NCBI GenBank assembly: GCA_028673005.1
Contig: CM054116.1
Coordinates: 66,353,211 to 66,417,210 of the forward strand
Length of the DNA: 64,000 nt
Source: Tanypteryx hageni
Lineage: Eukaryota > Arthropoda > Insecta > Odonata > Petaluridae
Reading direction: 5' to 3'
Part shown: in pieces, positions 50,282 to 62,726 of the stretch
How the letters are laid out: every line of letters starts with the position of its first letter
Numbering within the stretch: the stretch's first letter is position 1
Position numbers and translations under genes: made by a program
The notes under the pieces: generated by a model
Database searches by the model: none
The model's input: only the letters and a program-made list of their open reading frames with translations
What the model was told of the DNA's origin: nothing

Positions 50282-52380
50282 CCCATTAAATGATGCATAT
50301 TAATGGGATAAGTTCGCTAATACAAGTTACACAGAGTTTCCAGGGCTGAAAAACAGACGGCTCCTGAGTGTTAACTACAAAAAGTGAGATTTTCTCATAA
50401 ATACCAAGTTAAAAAGCCATTGTTATTCACCTTACAGCGGACAAGAAAAAGGTACGTTTCAAATCCGTTGAAGCAATAAAAACAAATTTTAAGACACTTT
50501 AAAATCGGAAATTAACAAATTGTCCTAGAATCTACTATAAAGCACAGGGAATTACTTGTTTAAAACTAATTTGAACAGGGTTTTGCTTGCTAATTACATT
50601 TTCATCCTAAAAAGAGAAAAATACCACCGTTTTAAAGAAAATGCTATTTCACAAATTCCAAGCAGAATAGATTTATTGAAGATTTACGTGAAACGGGAAT
50701 AATAATGCGCATCATCTGAAAGGAAACGATTATCGTATTCACCATCTCCCGGTTTCTCCCCTCGAGCTGATATCATACCCAATAATCGCGATGGATACGA
50801 GGTAATGGCAACAAAGTTTACCTTATAATACGATACACTCCTGATATGAACTGATTTTCGTGCACGATTTAGGAAGCGGTTTTCCACAGTAAACGTAAAT
50901 TTCGCGGGCTTCTAGGGCAGTGATTACATTACCGGCGAAAACTCATCCACGCTTTGAGGAGAAATCTTGAATAAAAAAAGAGCGTTTTATTCGGCGGAAA
51001 TGCCATTTCAGGCATCGGAGAGGGTTAATTTATTTTTTAAAAGTGCCCCAGGTGATCCTCCCTTGATGAGAAATTAAGACGCATTTAAAATGGCTCGCCG
51101 AGGAGACGAGAAAAGCAAAAAAGGAGACCAAATAAAAGTTTTAAAAAGAGAAAGGGATAGACAAGAGAGAAAATTGAAAATCCTCATTATTGATCGATTC
51201 TCCGTCCAATCCCAATTACCTCGTGCCTGCGAAATTAGTTCCGATTCCCTCCCTCTCTCTCCCACCTGCCACCTCGACCCAACCCACGGGGGAAGATTTC
51301 GTTACACTTCTCGCGGCGTGCGGGAACGCGTTTTCACGAACGCATGTTAAAAAAAGTTCGGGGATGATTAATTCGGAACGTTTTCCAAAAAAATGAACGG
51401 AGAGGAAATCCGAGGAACTTAAAAAGTTCACGTAATTACGCGAGATGACTTCGCTGATACCCGGAATTGAGTTTCTTGTTATGGGAGGGAATGAAGTTTC
51501 GGGGAGGTGAGGGAGATGATCACGTGCCCAATAAAAAAATGAAGGGACGAATTAGAAAAAATGATGGGTAGCGGAGGAGAGGGTGGAGAGAGGGGGGGGA
51601 TGGAGGGAAGTCGATCGTTCCTTACCCATTCGGGCGGAAAATGTCTACCGCGTTCAACTTTTCGGTTTCATCCAAAGGAGATGATTCATTAAACCATTTT
51701 ATCGCCGTCATCCACCGATATTTCACAATTTAACCTAACAGAAAGAGAGACTATGCTAAGTTTGAAGAAATATTTACTTAACCCTCCTGTGACTCACGAC
51801 ATCGTAATAACTAAAACGGCTCTTTTACAACAATTCTAGGGTGAGTGGAATTATCGCAACCCCGTAACATGAGCGGTAAAATATACATCGGACAAAAAAA
51901 ATAGGAAGCCAGAAACACGATTCAAAGAACACGTAGCACACCTTCAGACACAACAGAGCAAACAGGATGGTCCAAACAGAACTTATGATGCGTATTTTCC
52001 ATATAATTATTTATTTAATACTTATATTGACTTTAATACCTTTAAAATCAACGCGGATGAGTTGCTCTTCGTGTTCCCAAATTTCATAATTTTGCGTTAT
52101 AAAATATTACAAATACATTCGAACGGAAAACTAAATTGATCACGCGTATTTGTATGGAAAAAATAACTCGTGTATGCATGTACTAGACTATACCGAATCA
52201 GAGTCCAACAATAGTCGTTGCAATGGTAACACTCTCGTCATGAGTGATAAAAACTGCAAAAAATGCCAGCATTAACGCGAAATTCAAAGATATACGATGG
52301 ACAAGCAAAATTTTACGATAAAAAATTAGAATCTCCGTTCCTTTCCTCAGAGAATAGTTCAAATACCACTCCTATATTAC
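50282..52380. other. No gene recognised
   Basis: Unique sequence with a G-rich stretch at 51565-51605; nothing else supported. Confidence 0.6.
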
Positions 52381-52640
52381 AATTCTAAGATAATTTAATG
52401 TGCAAGAGAAAATTACCCTTCACGACGAATTTCAGATTTTCCATGTAAATCAAATGGGAAGGATAGTTATTGGAATCGAACCCGGGACTTTCAATCTTCG
52501 CAACAAAAATTATCCTCGGGAGCTCGACTCCAGTAGCAAGAGAATTCCGCCAATTGTCATGTATATCGGTCAATTGGTTCAAAAGCTAATAGGGGGACAG
52601 ACAGACGGACATACAGACACAACGAAGGAACTATAAGTCT
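52380..52640 (-). mobile_element. Possible tRNA-related SINE
   Basis: On the minus strand GGTTCGATTCC (52472-52482) is a perfect match to the RNA polymerase III B-box, preceded by AAGTCCCG as in a tRNA T-arm. TACTGGAGTCGAGCTCCCGA about 50 nt upstream resembles a D-arm/A-box. The plus strand near 52600 has GGGGGACAGACAGACGGAC, a motif that recurs in other repeats here. Borders are approximate. Confidence 0.45.
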
Positions 52641-53619
52641 ATTTCCATTTTGGATAGTAGGCTAAAAATGCAGCGTAGCATCGCACATACAAAACAATCG
52701 CCCAATTACTATCAATAACCTAACACTTTATACATCGATACACAATAACTCCAAGCTGGATGCATACGAAAGCAGCATATTTTATTATGCAAATAAAATA
52801 AACACACTGTTACGATTTACAACCGAGGCCCGATTACCCTTTCACCTCTCTACATGTTAAACGGCGCGGAATAATTTCACTGAGACAGGTATTATCCTTC
52901 TTTAGGATTTAGTATTGTTATCGAGCGAGTGTCGATGAAATCCCTGTCATTCCAGAAAGACAAAAAACTCCTAGATACCAGGTCCCTGGCGAGAAATAAC
53001 TATCCCGTAAACTTGTAGGTTTGAAGGTTTAAAAATGTTTTTTCTTCATTTTCCCATGTGAACGTGTTTTCATTTGAATTTTATTTTACCATCTCTTTCC
53101 ATCCTCGTGGGTCTCGAAATATTTTAATTTACGGTTAAGGAGTAATTCTTTTTACACATTCCCGCACAGTCGTTTTCGACCGCATTCGTCCTTGACCCCA
53201 AATCCCTTTGCGGCGAAAAAATACAAAGGTATCCTTTAAACATTTGCGACAAAGACACAGGGGAATTCTAGAAAAAATATTAAAGATTAAAAAAAAAAAA
53301 ATGGTGCCGGATGTCCGACGGTTATACGAAGACTCGCAATTTTAAGCGCGTGTTAGCGCGCCTATACGTGGAGGATGTTAGTTACCGGACATAGAGGGCG
53401 TGAAAAAAATGTACCACCGCTCTGTTTCCCATGGGGAGGGATATTAAAAGGAAGGACCGGTTTTAGGCTGGAAAGGCGGCCTTGAATATTTAAAGCAAAT
53501 CGACCAAACACACAATGCTCCAAGCTTACATCGCGGATTCCGGGAGAGGCGCGGCAACCCGGGTTATAAAGCCTCCCGTGGTATAACCGAGGACACGTTC
53601 TCTTTGATCCAACACGGTA

Positions 53620-54180
53620 TGTATGTATAATACATACAAGTGTTTAGTCTTTCAATTTTTAGCACGTTTTCTTAAGAGAAAAAATGTGCTTATGTGATCA
53701 CAATGTCTGTCCGTCCGTCTGCAGACAATCAACTTTTTTGTTTTAAGAGATATTTAGAATATCCTTTTTCAATTTGATAGCTTGGATCTATGGATTTTTT
53801 CATCGATTGAATTTTCCAAGTGGTTCATAGATTTTCCGTTAGGTGGCTCCAAAAATAGGAAAAATCATAATTTCAAAATGGTATTGTAGCCAAACTACTG
53901 GAGTTAATTGGAATTTTTGTTTGAATTAAGTAGTTTTTATCTATGAATTTTCTATTGGTTGGATTTTCTACGTAGTTTATCGATTTTCCGCTAGGTGGCT
54001 TCAAATTCGAAGCATTCAAAATTGTGAAATGATTAGACAAACTACAGAAGCTCAAGGAGTGAAGTTTTCACGAATAGAATGGTCTACAGAGGATCTACAT
54101 TCCAACGGTGCGATTTGTCTACTCCACAAGCCTGAAAATTTTTAAGAAAATGGGCTTGTACCTCTTACTTTAGGAAGGAT
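53620..54180. repeat. Repeat with end hairpins and two 152-bp tandem units
   Basis: It starts with the palindrome TGTATGTATAATACATACA (53620-53638) and a hairpin AGCACGTTTTCTT...GAGAAAAAATGTGCT, then GTCTGTCCGTCCGTCTG. Two diverged units of about 152 bp follow, each containing GATTTTCCGYTAGGTGGCT (53830-53848 and 53982-54000). The layout resembles the ACTTTCTC family without sharing its sequence. Confidence 0.6.
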
Positions 54181-54779
54181 ATCTTACTTGTTACCCATTA
54201 TGATCGCTTCAAATAATGAAATAGAAAAACCAGTGCTGACAACACTCCATAGCCAGCGCAGTGGAATTTTTTCAAGTTCAGAGTAGAATGCAGGAGTGAA
54301 GAAGATTCGCGTTATATCCGAAACCGTGGAACGAGCGAAAGCGTTATAGCCGGGGAGCGCTGCATATATATACCAGACAGCACTTCAAAAGCGATACAAA
54401 CATTTTTAGTGCAAACGAACTGACTCACAGAATCGTCTTTGGACTTCTCTCTTGAAATAGAGTAGTGAAAAAAAAGACCGTCCACACTTAAGTATATAAG
54501 CAATTCCTAGGGATAAAAACAGCACCCAGATTTAACCTAGGGTATAAAGGGCTAAGTGTACCGGGTCCGGTTCCAGCCTATCCTCTTACTCCGGCTAAAC
54601 CCGATCTTCCGCTCCTTTCCTCCCTTCACTGCTCATCGCTACGAGCTTTGTTCTCGATCGGGAAGCGTAAATCAAATAACTCCGGAGCATTAGGTTGTTG
54701 GGAGAAGGGTTCCGGAAGAAGGAGCGGGAGATAGGGAGGGAGACGGTCGGGTGGAAAAGGAAGTGAAGAGAGAGAGAGA

Positions 54780-54792
54780 GAGAGAGAGGGGG
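54780..54792. repeat. Short (GA)n microsatellite
   Basis: Part of a GA run at 54766-54790 just before hairpin-ended copy 3. Confidence 0.8.
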
Positions 54793-54956
54793 GAGAAGCT
54801 GGTGATAGAAGAGTGTGGATGAGGTTGGAAGATTCTGAAGGATGGAAAAAAGGGGAGAGATTGCGTGGGGCACTTGTCTCGCCGCCGTGCAAACACGTGC
54901 GGGAAGATGGCGAGAGAATCCTTTGAGTACAGGATCACAAACAAAAAACGTTTTTT

Positions 54957-55380
54957 ACTTTCTCCACAAGGGTATTGTATACGCGAAAAAAATCGAATTC
55001 GTGATTTCAACGAAAATACACGTTTTGAGGTCCTCTGTGTACGTTTCCATTGATTATCGATGATGTCTGTGTGTGTGCATGCGATAGAAATTTTGTGTTC
55101 GCTCTAACTCAATAACTAATTGTCAGATTAGCAATAAGCTTTATATTTAAGAGTTTTATTGGTAATTCAATGTCTGAAAAGGTTTAGACTGAAACTGGTC
55201 AACAGGAAGTGAAGGTTTACTCTAGACATTTCCCCATTTTTCTAAATAACTTCTTTAGGACTTAATTTATGTAAATGTTGTCTATTAATATATATTATTA
55301 TATTATATATATTATTTTATATGTACTAAAAAGTAATCTATAAATATAAAATTAACATAATTGTGTGTTCCAGAGAGTTA
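54957..55380 (+). mobile_element. Hairpin-ended repeat family, copy 3
   Basis: Begins ACTTTCTCCACAAGGG, followed by CGAAAAAAATCGAATTCG, GATTTCAACGAAAATACACG and GATGATGTCTGTGTGTG, then CTCTAACTCAATAACTAA, the reverse complement order of copy 2. The second arm of the end hairpin is lost. Right border unclear. Confidence 0.7.
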
Positions 55381-56100
55381 AAATAGTTTTGGGCGAATAG
55401 AAATTGTTTGACAAAGAGATACATTATGCTATACAATTCTTATACGCCAAAAATTATTTTTAATCATTGTAACATTTAATAATAATTAATCTCTATCCCT
55501 CTATCTCTCTCCTTATCTCTCTCTCTCTCTCGTATTAAAGCATTCCATGCACGCATTCCTTACGCATCCTCCTATATAAACCAAATAACACCACACCAAC
55601 AATAAGAAATATTATTATTATAAATTTCTTCTCCCCCCCTAGTTGGTGCATCAATAAACATATCACGTACTTTATATGGCTAAATACTGCAAAACGATAT
55701 ATCAGAAATGATTTCTGAGAAATATTAAATTTCTATTAAGTGATTTCATTTTCTAATCAGTTTTAATCAACCAAATAATCTAAAATTATTTAAAACATAC
55801 ATCACTTGAGTTCAGCAATTGTAAAATTTACGTTTACGTTCTTGTTTTCGCTGTAGATAATCCATCTGCCACGCACGCGTAAGGAATTAAATGTATTTTG
55901 TAATTATAGCAGTTATTATTTACTTCAGTAACCAATAAGACTATTTACGTTGACAACAATTAGGTAGCTATGCATGATTTTTTCAAATATGACAGGTATG
56001 CGTGAATTAAGTGTTAAGTTAAATTGAAATAATAATTAATGAAACCAAATTTAAAAAGTAAGCAATAAATATAAAATTCACATAATTGTGTGTTCCTATT
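55330..56100. repeat. Direct repeat pair about 725 bp apart
   Basis: About 45 nt around AAATATAAAATTAACATAAT and TGTGTGTTCC at 55330-55372 recurs near 56055-56098 with a few differences. It may mark a larger duplicated or nested element. Confidence 0.55.
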
Positions 56101-56512
56101 AGTTACCATGTGATAAAATGTAATAACTAAGAACTTTAAAAAACAATCCATGTACATCCATATCCTATATGCTCATTTATTTATTTTTTGTTGTACATAG
56201 TTACCATGTGATAAAATGTATGCTAAATTCTGATTGTGGTGCGGCATATCAATTGATATATTTTATCATTTGTTAAAATTAAATAGCGATTAAAATATTA
56301 CAATTAAACAGAATTAACTTCTTATTTATTTATCGCATTTTTTCAAGGAAAATAAGGTTCAACTTCCTCGAGATATAATTGGCCTTTCGGCAGCCAATGA
56401 GATTCTTCAGACTGTGTTGCCAACAAAATTAGCTTACTATATATAGGAGGATAATGCTGCATGGCTGAGATGAGCGTTTAGATTGGTTGGCAAGAGACAG
56501 CAGTCTCTAATG

Positions 56513-56814
56513 CCGTGGTTTCCAAACTGTGGGGCGCGACCCCCTGGAGGGCGGTGAGGATAGATCGGGAGGGGGGGGGGGGGAGCGAAAAATATTACAC
56601 GTGTATTTGCCATCCGTTTAGCCATCCTAACTGTGAGACTTCCAATATGCAGCTTTTAATTGGCTAGGACGTATCGATTGCCTCCATGTTTTTCTTAAGG
56701 TGGTTATATTAATTTCAATTGTTGGGACGCAAAGACAGTTTTCTTAGATGGTGGGCGCAAAAAATTTTTTCGTAGGTGAGGGGGGCGCGGTTTGGTAATG
56801 TTTGGAAACCGCTG
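56513..56814. mobile_element. hAT-type MITE (302 bp) with perfect 8-bp target duplication
   Basis: The ends are CCGTGGTTTCCAAAC and, reverse-complemented, CAGCGGTTTCCAAAC. The flanks are CTCTAATG on both sides (56505-56512 and 56815-56822). Sub-terminal GGGGCGCGACCCCC and GGGGGGCGCGG are inverted partners. It contains a G13 run (about 56570-56582). Confidence 0.93.
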
Positions 56815-56951
56815 CTCTAATGGCAAGGGATTAAACTATATTATTATACAATTAGAGAGCCAATGACATGCTTTGCAGCCAGAGCCGGCTAGGAAAATCG
56901 TGGGTTCCAGTTCCATGTATGTGAGAGGCCGCATTCGCATAAAACATTTTT

Positions 56952-57180
56952 ACTTTCTCACTACGCAATATGGGAGAAAGTATTATTTTGTGAAAAAAAA
57001 TCGAATTGGAGATTTCAACGGAAATACGTTTTAAGGTACTCTGAGTACGTTTTCACTATTTTTTCAAATATCTCCTTTAGGACTTAATTTATGTAAATAT
57101 TTTTATTGCCCAAGTTACAGACAATATAATTTTCTACAAGTTTTGTTGCAAACACTATTTCATAAAACGGATTGGCTAAG
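56952..57180 (+). mobile_element. Hairpin-ended repeat family, copy 4 (truncated)
   Basis: Begins with the hairpin ACTTTCTCACTACG...GGGAGAAAGT (56952-56981), then ATTATTTTGTGAAAAAAAAT and GAGATTTCAACGGAAATAC. The body matches copy 3 through GGACTTAATTTATGTAAAT. It fades after about 57180. Confidence 0.7.
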
Positions 57181-58261
57181 AGATATATAGATTGTTTGTC
57201 TGGGCAGATTTAACAGGTCTGTCTGTCGGATGGCGGTAATTTCCATCCGGACGAAATCTCAAAATCAAGCGATGGATCACGAGTTTCATTGCTATGTATT
57301 CTTTTTTCCCCTTCCTTGAAAATTGGTCGGTTAAGTTATGAGGGCGAAGGTTTCCTAATTTTTTGATGATGTCCTCTCCGTGCAAAAAGAATATCTCCAT
57401 CGCAATTTTTTGGAAGAGTTTGACCGTTTGGAAAATGAGATAACCTTAGCGATTCCTCTCTCTCTCCGATGAAAAACGAGTAAAATCGAGGAAAGAGCAG
57501 AGAGGGACCGTGGAATTAATGGCATCAGACTTGGATTTGATCATGACGGTGGAGATGTTACGCGGTTATCGCGAACATTTGATCTTAATCGATTCAAAGA
57601 TTCAAAGAACTTCCTCGTGTGGATTCAAGGGGAAGCAAATTGAGCGGAGCGCTTCTACCTTGGAATGCATTACTTCCCTTATCTCCAAGTTTTCGATTAA
57701 TTTGGAAGTGGTTCCATAACCATCAGCGAGATGAGAACGATGGATCGAGCTTCTATTTCTATCCGAGCCAATCCAGAACAGTAACTGTGGCACATTAAAA
57801 AAACGTATTTCGCGAAAAAGTTCTGAGGTTCTCTCATGTAATACGATTAAATCTTGCCTCTTATTTTTAGGAAAAGTTTTAAGACTTTAAGTAGGAAAGC
57901 TTATTTGAGCGAGTCTTCGATTTCGAAGTTAATTCAATTCTCTCGTTAATTTTATTATGAATCGTAAGAGATTTTTTCGGAGGGAACTTCCCGGAAAGAA
58001 TGCATTTCTCTCGGGAGAGGCGTAACCACGAAACAAATATTAAAGTAAGATCAGAAGTAAATATAATGACGACTAATGTTTACCTAACAGTGACGCATGA
58101 GGTTAGGCTAAAACAACAAAAACACGAGTTCCAGGGTATATGAAATAAGTGACCAACAGAAAACGTGATGAGATTTCTATGACGGCACAAGAACTAAGTA
58201 AGGGAGATGATTAAACCTTCAAAATAAATACAAGTATTACAAAACACTACAAAGATATATG

Positions 58262-60470
58262 CAGGCTTGGTAGGATTCGATTTAAATCGAAAAAAGTCAA
58301 TAAACGTCGATTTAAAATTTTTTTCAAAATCGACGAAAATGAATAGTCGTCGATAACGTCGATTTTCCAACAGGGTGGAAAAGCATACGTCTAAAATCCT
58401 GAATTATAATATTTAAGTCGTTTCTGTTTACTTTTTTCGCAGTATTATTTCCTACCTACGATTTCGTTCCTTTTCTGTGCTTGCATTTTAACAGTGGGAC
58501 AGAAAGAAGGGTAATTCCTTAAATATGCGTCTTTCTAAAAAGCTCACGCTTCTACTCTGAACAATCGGGTAACCGCAAGGCCATAGGTTAGTTTTGAGAA
58601 CGCGTGTTTCTTAGCACTTTTAAAGGTTTTTGAAATTATATTTGCCGACCTAATGGTGGGATATTTCACGAATGTCTAAATGCCTTTAAGGTGAACTCGC
58701 AAATTCTTTTTTTAAGAAAGTTTCTCGGCAAAAGCAACATCATATTGTTCGGATTTCATAAATTGAACGTTTTTTTAGTTTTCATTATACAATTTCAAGA
58801 GGTATAGCGTAATTTACTATCTACATTCGCGATATAATATATTTGTCAACGACGCGATTGGAAGAGTCATACGAAATCAAAAATATCTAGATTTGGAAAT
58901 ACCAGCTTACGGTGTTTGAGATTAAAAATATACTGTTTCAGTGTGGTGGAACAAAAATAATATTCTCGTGACCGATATGCAAGGTGCTAATTCGGTTTAA
59001 TTATTAAGATTCAGTTAGTAAAAGGCGTGAATTAACTTTTAATACATGTTTTCTCATAGGTTGGTTGTCGAAATCATCACGTTTGGCAACATTTGTAAGG
59101 AAATAGAGAAAATACAAGAACAGGAAATATCGTTTCGTGTTCGCACAGTGAACTTTTTTCTGCACTAACTATTTTTTGTTACTTAAAGAGGTGAGCTTGG
59201 TCGTACGCTGTGCATACGTCGCATTAACACGTTGTATACCGGATTTAGATTCCCGTACTACACTCAGTTCCTGAACATTTTGTCATTAATCCAAAAAAGA
59301 ACGCGAAATCTCTTGGCCGGCTCAAATGTGGTTATTTTCTTGGTTAGCCACGATTTAATTAGTAAAAAGCTCAAATTAACGATTTAAATATACTTCTTAC
59401 TTTGTATTGTATACTTTTTTACTGTTAGTAAAAGAGACAATAATATTTTAATAAATTTGTTATTGAGTGTTGTCTTTAATATTAACATAAAAAAATTTCA
59501 TGTGGCTACCACATGACTTTCTCCATACCTGTATTATTTCTAAAAATTCCAAATAGGTTACATGATAATAAATATTTTAAGGAACTGAGAGAAAAATTTA
59601 AAGACTTGAAAAAGAACAGAAATAAACTCAAACCATAGCCTTCTGAAATTGGATATAGCCACGAAGCTCCAACAATTAAGAAACTATAAAGGAGCGTTAC
59701 TAAGACGTAACTAAGCGTCGGTAGGTGGCGTGGTGGTGGCAGCTAAAATATTTAGTTTTTAAGATATCTCTCAAATAATGTATTATATGGGGAAATGTTT
59801 TAAACAAAGGTTGCATAAAATTAAATGTCCTACAATTTTATTCCAGTACATTTTGACATGTATAAAATATTAAAGAAAATATTTCAAAAAATGTTGAAAT
59901 GTTAAATATAAAATTTCACGTTGACCTGATTAATAGTTTTGGAGTTAGAGCACCCAAAAAAAAACTTTCACACACACACATCGAGAATCGTGTATTTCCG
60001 TTGAAATATCGAAATCGATTTTTTCATGAAAACAATATTTTCCCCTATACTACGTATGCAGAAAGTAAAAATGAAGAAGAGTGTAAATGCGCATAAATAA
60101 AATAAAATTTACGAAGAACATAATATATTAGCTCGATTAATTTTTAGATAAAGATTTAACTTCCTAAAAAAATTGAAATAAATAATCAAAGTATTGTAAA
60201 ATAAACGTAAATTTTACGTAGAATCTCGAAATGAAATGTAAATTTAAATCCTCAAATTGAAAGGCCAAAAACTGCCAGCCATGTATGGGGGTAGTAATAA
60301 AATTATTTGAGTCGTCGATATTTGTCGAAAATCTCTCTGGAAAATAAACGCCGAATTCTACCAAGTGGTAAATTTAAGCGTTGATATTCGTCGACAATCT
60401 CTCGGGAAAATAAACGTCGACTTATATCGTCGATTTAAAAAAAAATGAACGTCGAATTCTATCAAGCCTA
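58262..60470. mobile_element. hAT-type element (2.2 kb) with perfect 8-bp target duplication and a nested insertion
   Basis: The ends are CAGGCTTGGTAGGATTCGA and, reverse-complemented, TAGGCTTGATAGAATTCGA (16 of 19). The flanks are GATATATG on both sides (58254-58261 and 60471-60478). Sub-terminal repeats of a CGTCGATTTA/TCGTCGATA type cluster at both ends (58290-58370 and 60310-60440). I see no hAT transposase frame, so it is non-autonomous or decayed. A copy of the hairpin-ended family lies inside it. Confidence 0.9.
59516..60066 (-). mobile_element. Hairpin-ended repeat family, copy 5 (551 bp, nested in the hAT element)
   Basis: Left end ACTTTCTCCATACC after the short palindrome CATGTGGCTACCACATG. 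Right end TACGTATGCAGAAAGT. The body matches copy 2 in order and orientation (GGAGCGTTACTAAGA, GTAGGTGGCGTGGTGGTGGC, TGTTAAATATAAAATTT, TCGATTTTTTCATGAAAAC). Confidence 0.8.
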
Positions 60471-60478
60471 GATATATG

Positions 60479-62200
60479 TAAGTATTAAAGTTGAATGTAC
60501 AGGAAAATAATAGCAGCCATAAAAATTCTCGTGAAATACATTACGCGCAATCTCGACTTTTCCCGGTGAGAGAAACAGACATATCGTGGACGTTAACCAC
60601 ATGCGCTTGAATAATGCGCCAGTTGTTTTCAAAGTAAAGAAGACCTGGGGGTTTGCAATGGCGTGCTCTAAAGGGTGAAATTTCCGTCGGAAGATGGGAA
60701 TATCTTTTTCAATCCAGACAAAGCGTCTTCTTCTTGGTAGCAAACTGCTAGGAGGGAAAGGAATTCCTCGTTATGCACATTTTCCCGTCTCTTCTTAGCT
60801 GTCCGTGGTGTCTCTACAGCCTTAATTGATAAAAAATTCCTTTCGGCATTACATACAACTTGCTGGATCACGTGATTGTATTTTCCACACAAATCACATT
60901 TTGCGAAATTTCCAGTGCTTTTTCGGTCAGAGATAGAGTTATCGCGAAATCAGCGATGAAAATGTCGGAATTTATCACAAAATGATGTCGTGTTTGCACG
61001 ACAAAAGGCATTTTTGACTTCCTAAACACAATTCCCTCACAATGCGCTTCAAAAGTTTTATTTGCACGCCTCGCTAAACGATCGAAAATTATGCTCAAAG
61101 CCGTGGGAACTACATTATCGAATTACAAAATAAGCGAAATATTTAACGCGCGTTAATTTCGCGTGATTACCTTTCACTGGATACAAAATGCTGATTCGTA
61201 CACGGCTCGCGGGAGAGCGCTAATGTCGGCAGCCCGCCGTTCCCCAGTCTCCATTCTCGAGTGCGTACACGTGTGAATATGTATGTAATTGAATTCCTGG
61301 AGGGGCGGCATCCGGCAAATCGAGTGATTCCGGCCGCCACCTCCTAAACTGCGTTGCCGCGGATTATCCGGGGGGAAAAATGCTGACAAGTTGATGATTA
61401 CGAATGCCCGCGACCGGTCGCAGCAAATATTCACACGCGCACCCAACTCGCACAAACATTCCGTTCAAAGCACTTTTCCCTTTCTCCTCGACTTCATCTC
61501 GTAGGACTCTTTATAGAGAATAAAGAAAACAAGTGAGGGATGAACTGCAGAGCGAATTACGAAAGGCGCTAATTTTTTACACTGACTGCTATCTTAACAG
61601 CGCGGTAAGGAATCGCAGATGCGATGTATTGTCGGTTGCCTACATCTGTAGAGCATGTTACTTTTCAGCGATTTTTTTCCGATTTCTCCCCTGCGACTGA
61701 TCCTAGATTCACCAAATATTTACCACGTCTAGCTCTCGTATAGACCAGCTTCCCCAAGGGTAAGGATTTCAGAGATATTTCCCGAACAGACAGACAAAAA
61801 TGATAGATAGTCGTCTTTATTCGGGCGAAATTTAGACAATAAGGTTCATTCTTACATTTAACCATTCGTAAATATAATAAATATAAGAAAAAATAAAATA
61901 CGATATTACAATACACATTACATAAACAGTATATAAATCGGACAAAGTAAAAAAAGATAAAATTGAAGACAGATTTGAGTTTGTGAGGAAAACCTAAGTA
62001 AAAACTGGCTTGTCCTCCCTGGTAAAACCCACGCAGGAAAACACCCACTGAGAAGTGGCGTGTGAAAAACCTGCGAAAACCCTAGTAATATAATATTACA
62101 ACATTAAATAGAAATGATTATGTACAGTAGGAGAGTTCGTATATACAGCGTCGTTGTATACCGTCAAAAAATACATATAAAAGTAATGAGTACATCCTCG
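60479..62200. other. No gene recognised
   Basis: CpG-normal unique sequence, without repeat borders or exon-like segments that I can support. Confidence 0.6.
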
Positions 62201-62204
62201 CGCG

Positions 62205-62226
62205 CGCGCGCGTGTGTGTATATATA

Positions 62227-62308
<82 letters not shown>
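62205..62308. repeat. (CG)n/(TG)n/(TA)n compound microsatellite
   Basis: CGCGCGCGCG, then GTGTGTGTATA, then about 40 TA units with two ATACAT or CGATAT interruptions. The (Ile-Tyr)n frames on both strands are artefacts. Confidence 0.95.
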
Positions 62309-62311
<3 letters not shown>

Positions 62312-62699
62312 GCGCAGAAAAACACTTTCGAGCCAACCCGAAAGGGTCAGATGCAAAAAATATATACATTATTTCCGGAGGGTATTTTTTGCGAGGCCTT
62401 TTACAGGTGCAATTAATTCTCGTCGCTTGAGTGAAGCGACGCAGTGTCCTTCGGGGAAAAAGGGGACGGCGTCGGGAGGGGGGGGGAGGAGGAGAAGAAG
62501 GGAGAGAAAAGAGGAAGGGCTACAAATCATGGGAAATGAATACACGTGTCGAGGAGACCCGGTCGCTACGACGGCAGAGAATTCGATTCCGAGCGCTTTT
62601 TTATCGCCTGCATAGGTATGAGAACGACACCTGCGCTCCCCCCTTCGGTCGCGACGCGAATCATTTTTTTCGGACGGGAGAGAGACAGAGGGTGGGAAA

Positions 62700-62726
62700 G
62701 AGAGAGAAAGAGAGAGAGAGAGAAAG
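62700..62726. repeat. Short (GA)n microsatellite
   Basis: GA run inside a CpG-rich stretch (62760-62960) that has no supported gene. Confidence 0.85.

Noticed and set aside
56952..60066. One 3.1-kb element bounded by hairpin ends of copies 4 and 5
   Set aside because: The hAT element 58262-60470 with perfect target duplication encloses only copy 5, so the two ends belong to separate insertions.
62096..62430. Ile-Tyr repeat frames on both strands
   Set aside because: Direct translation of a (TA)n microsatellite.
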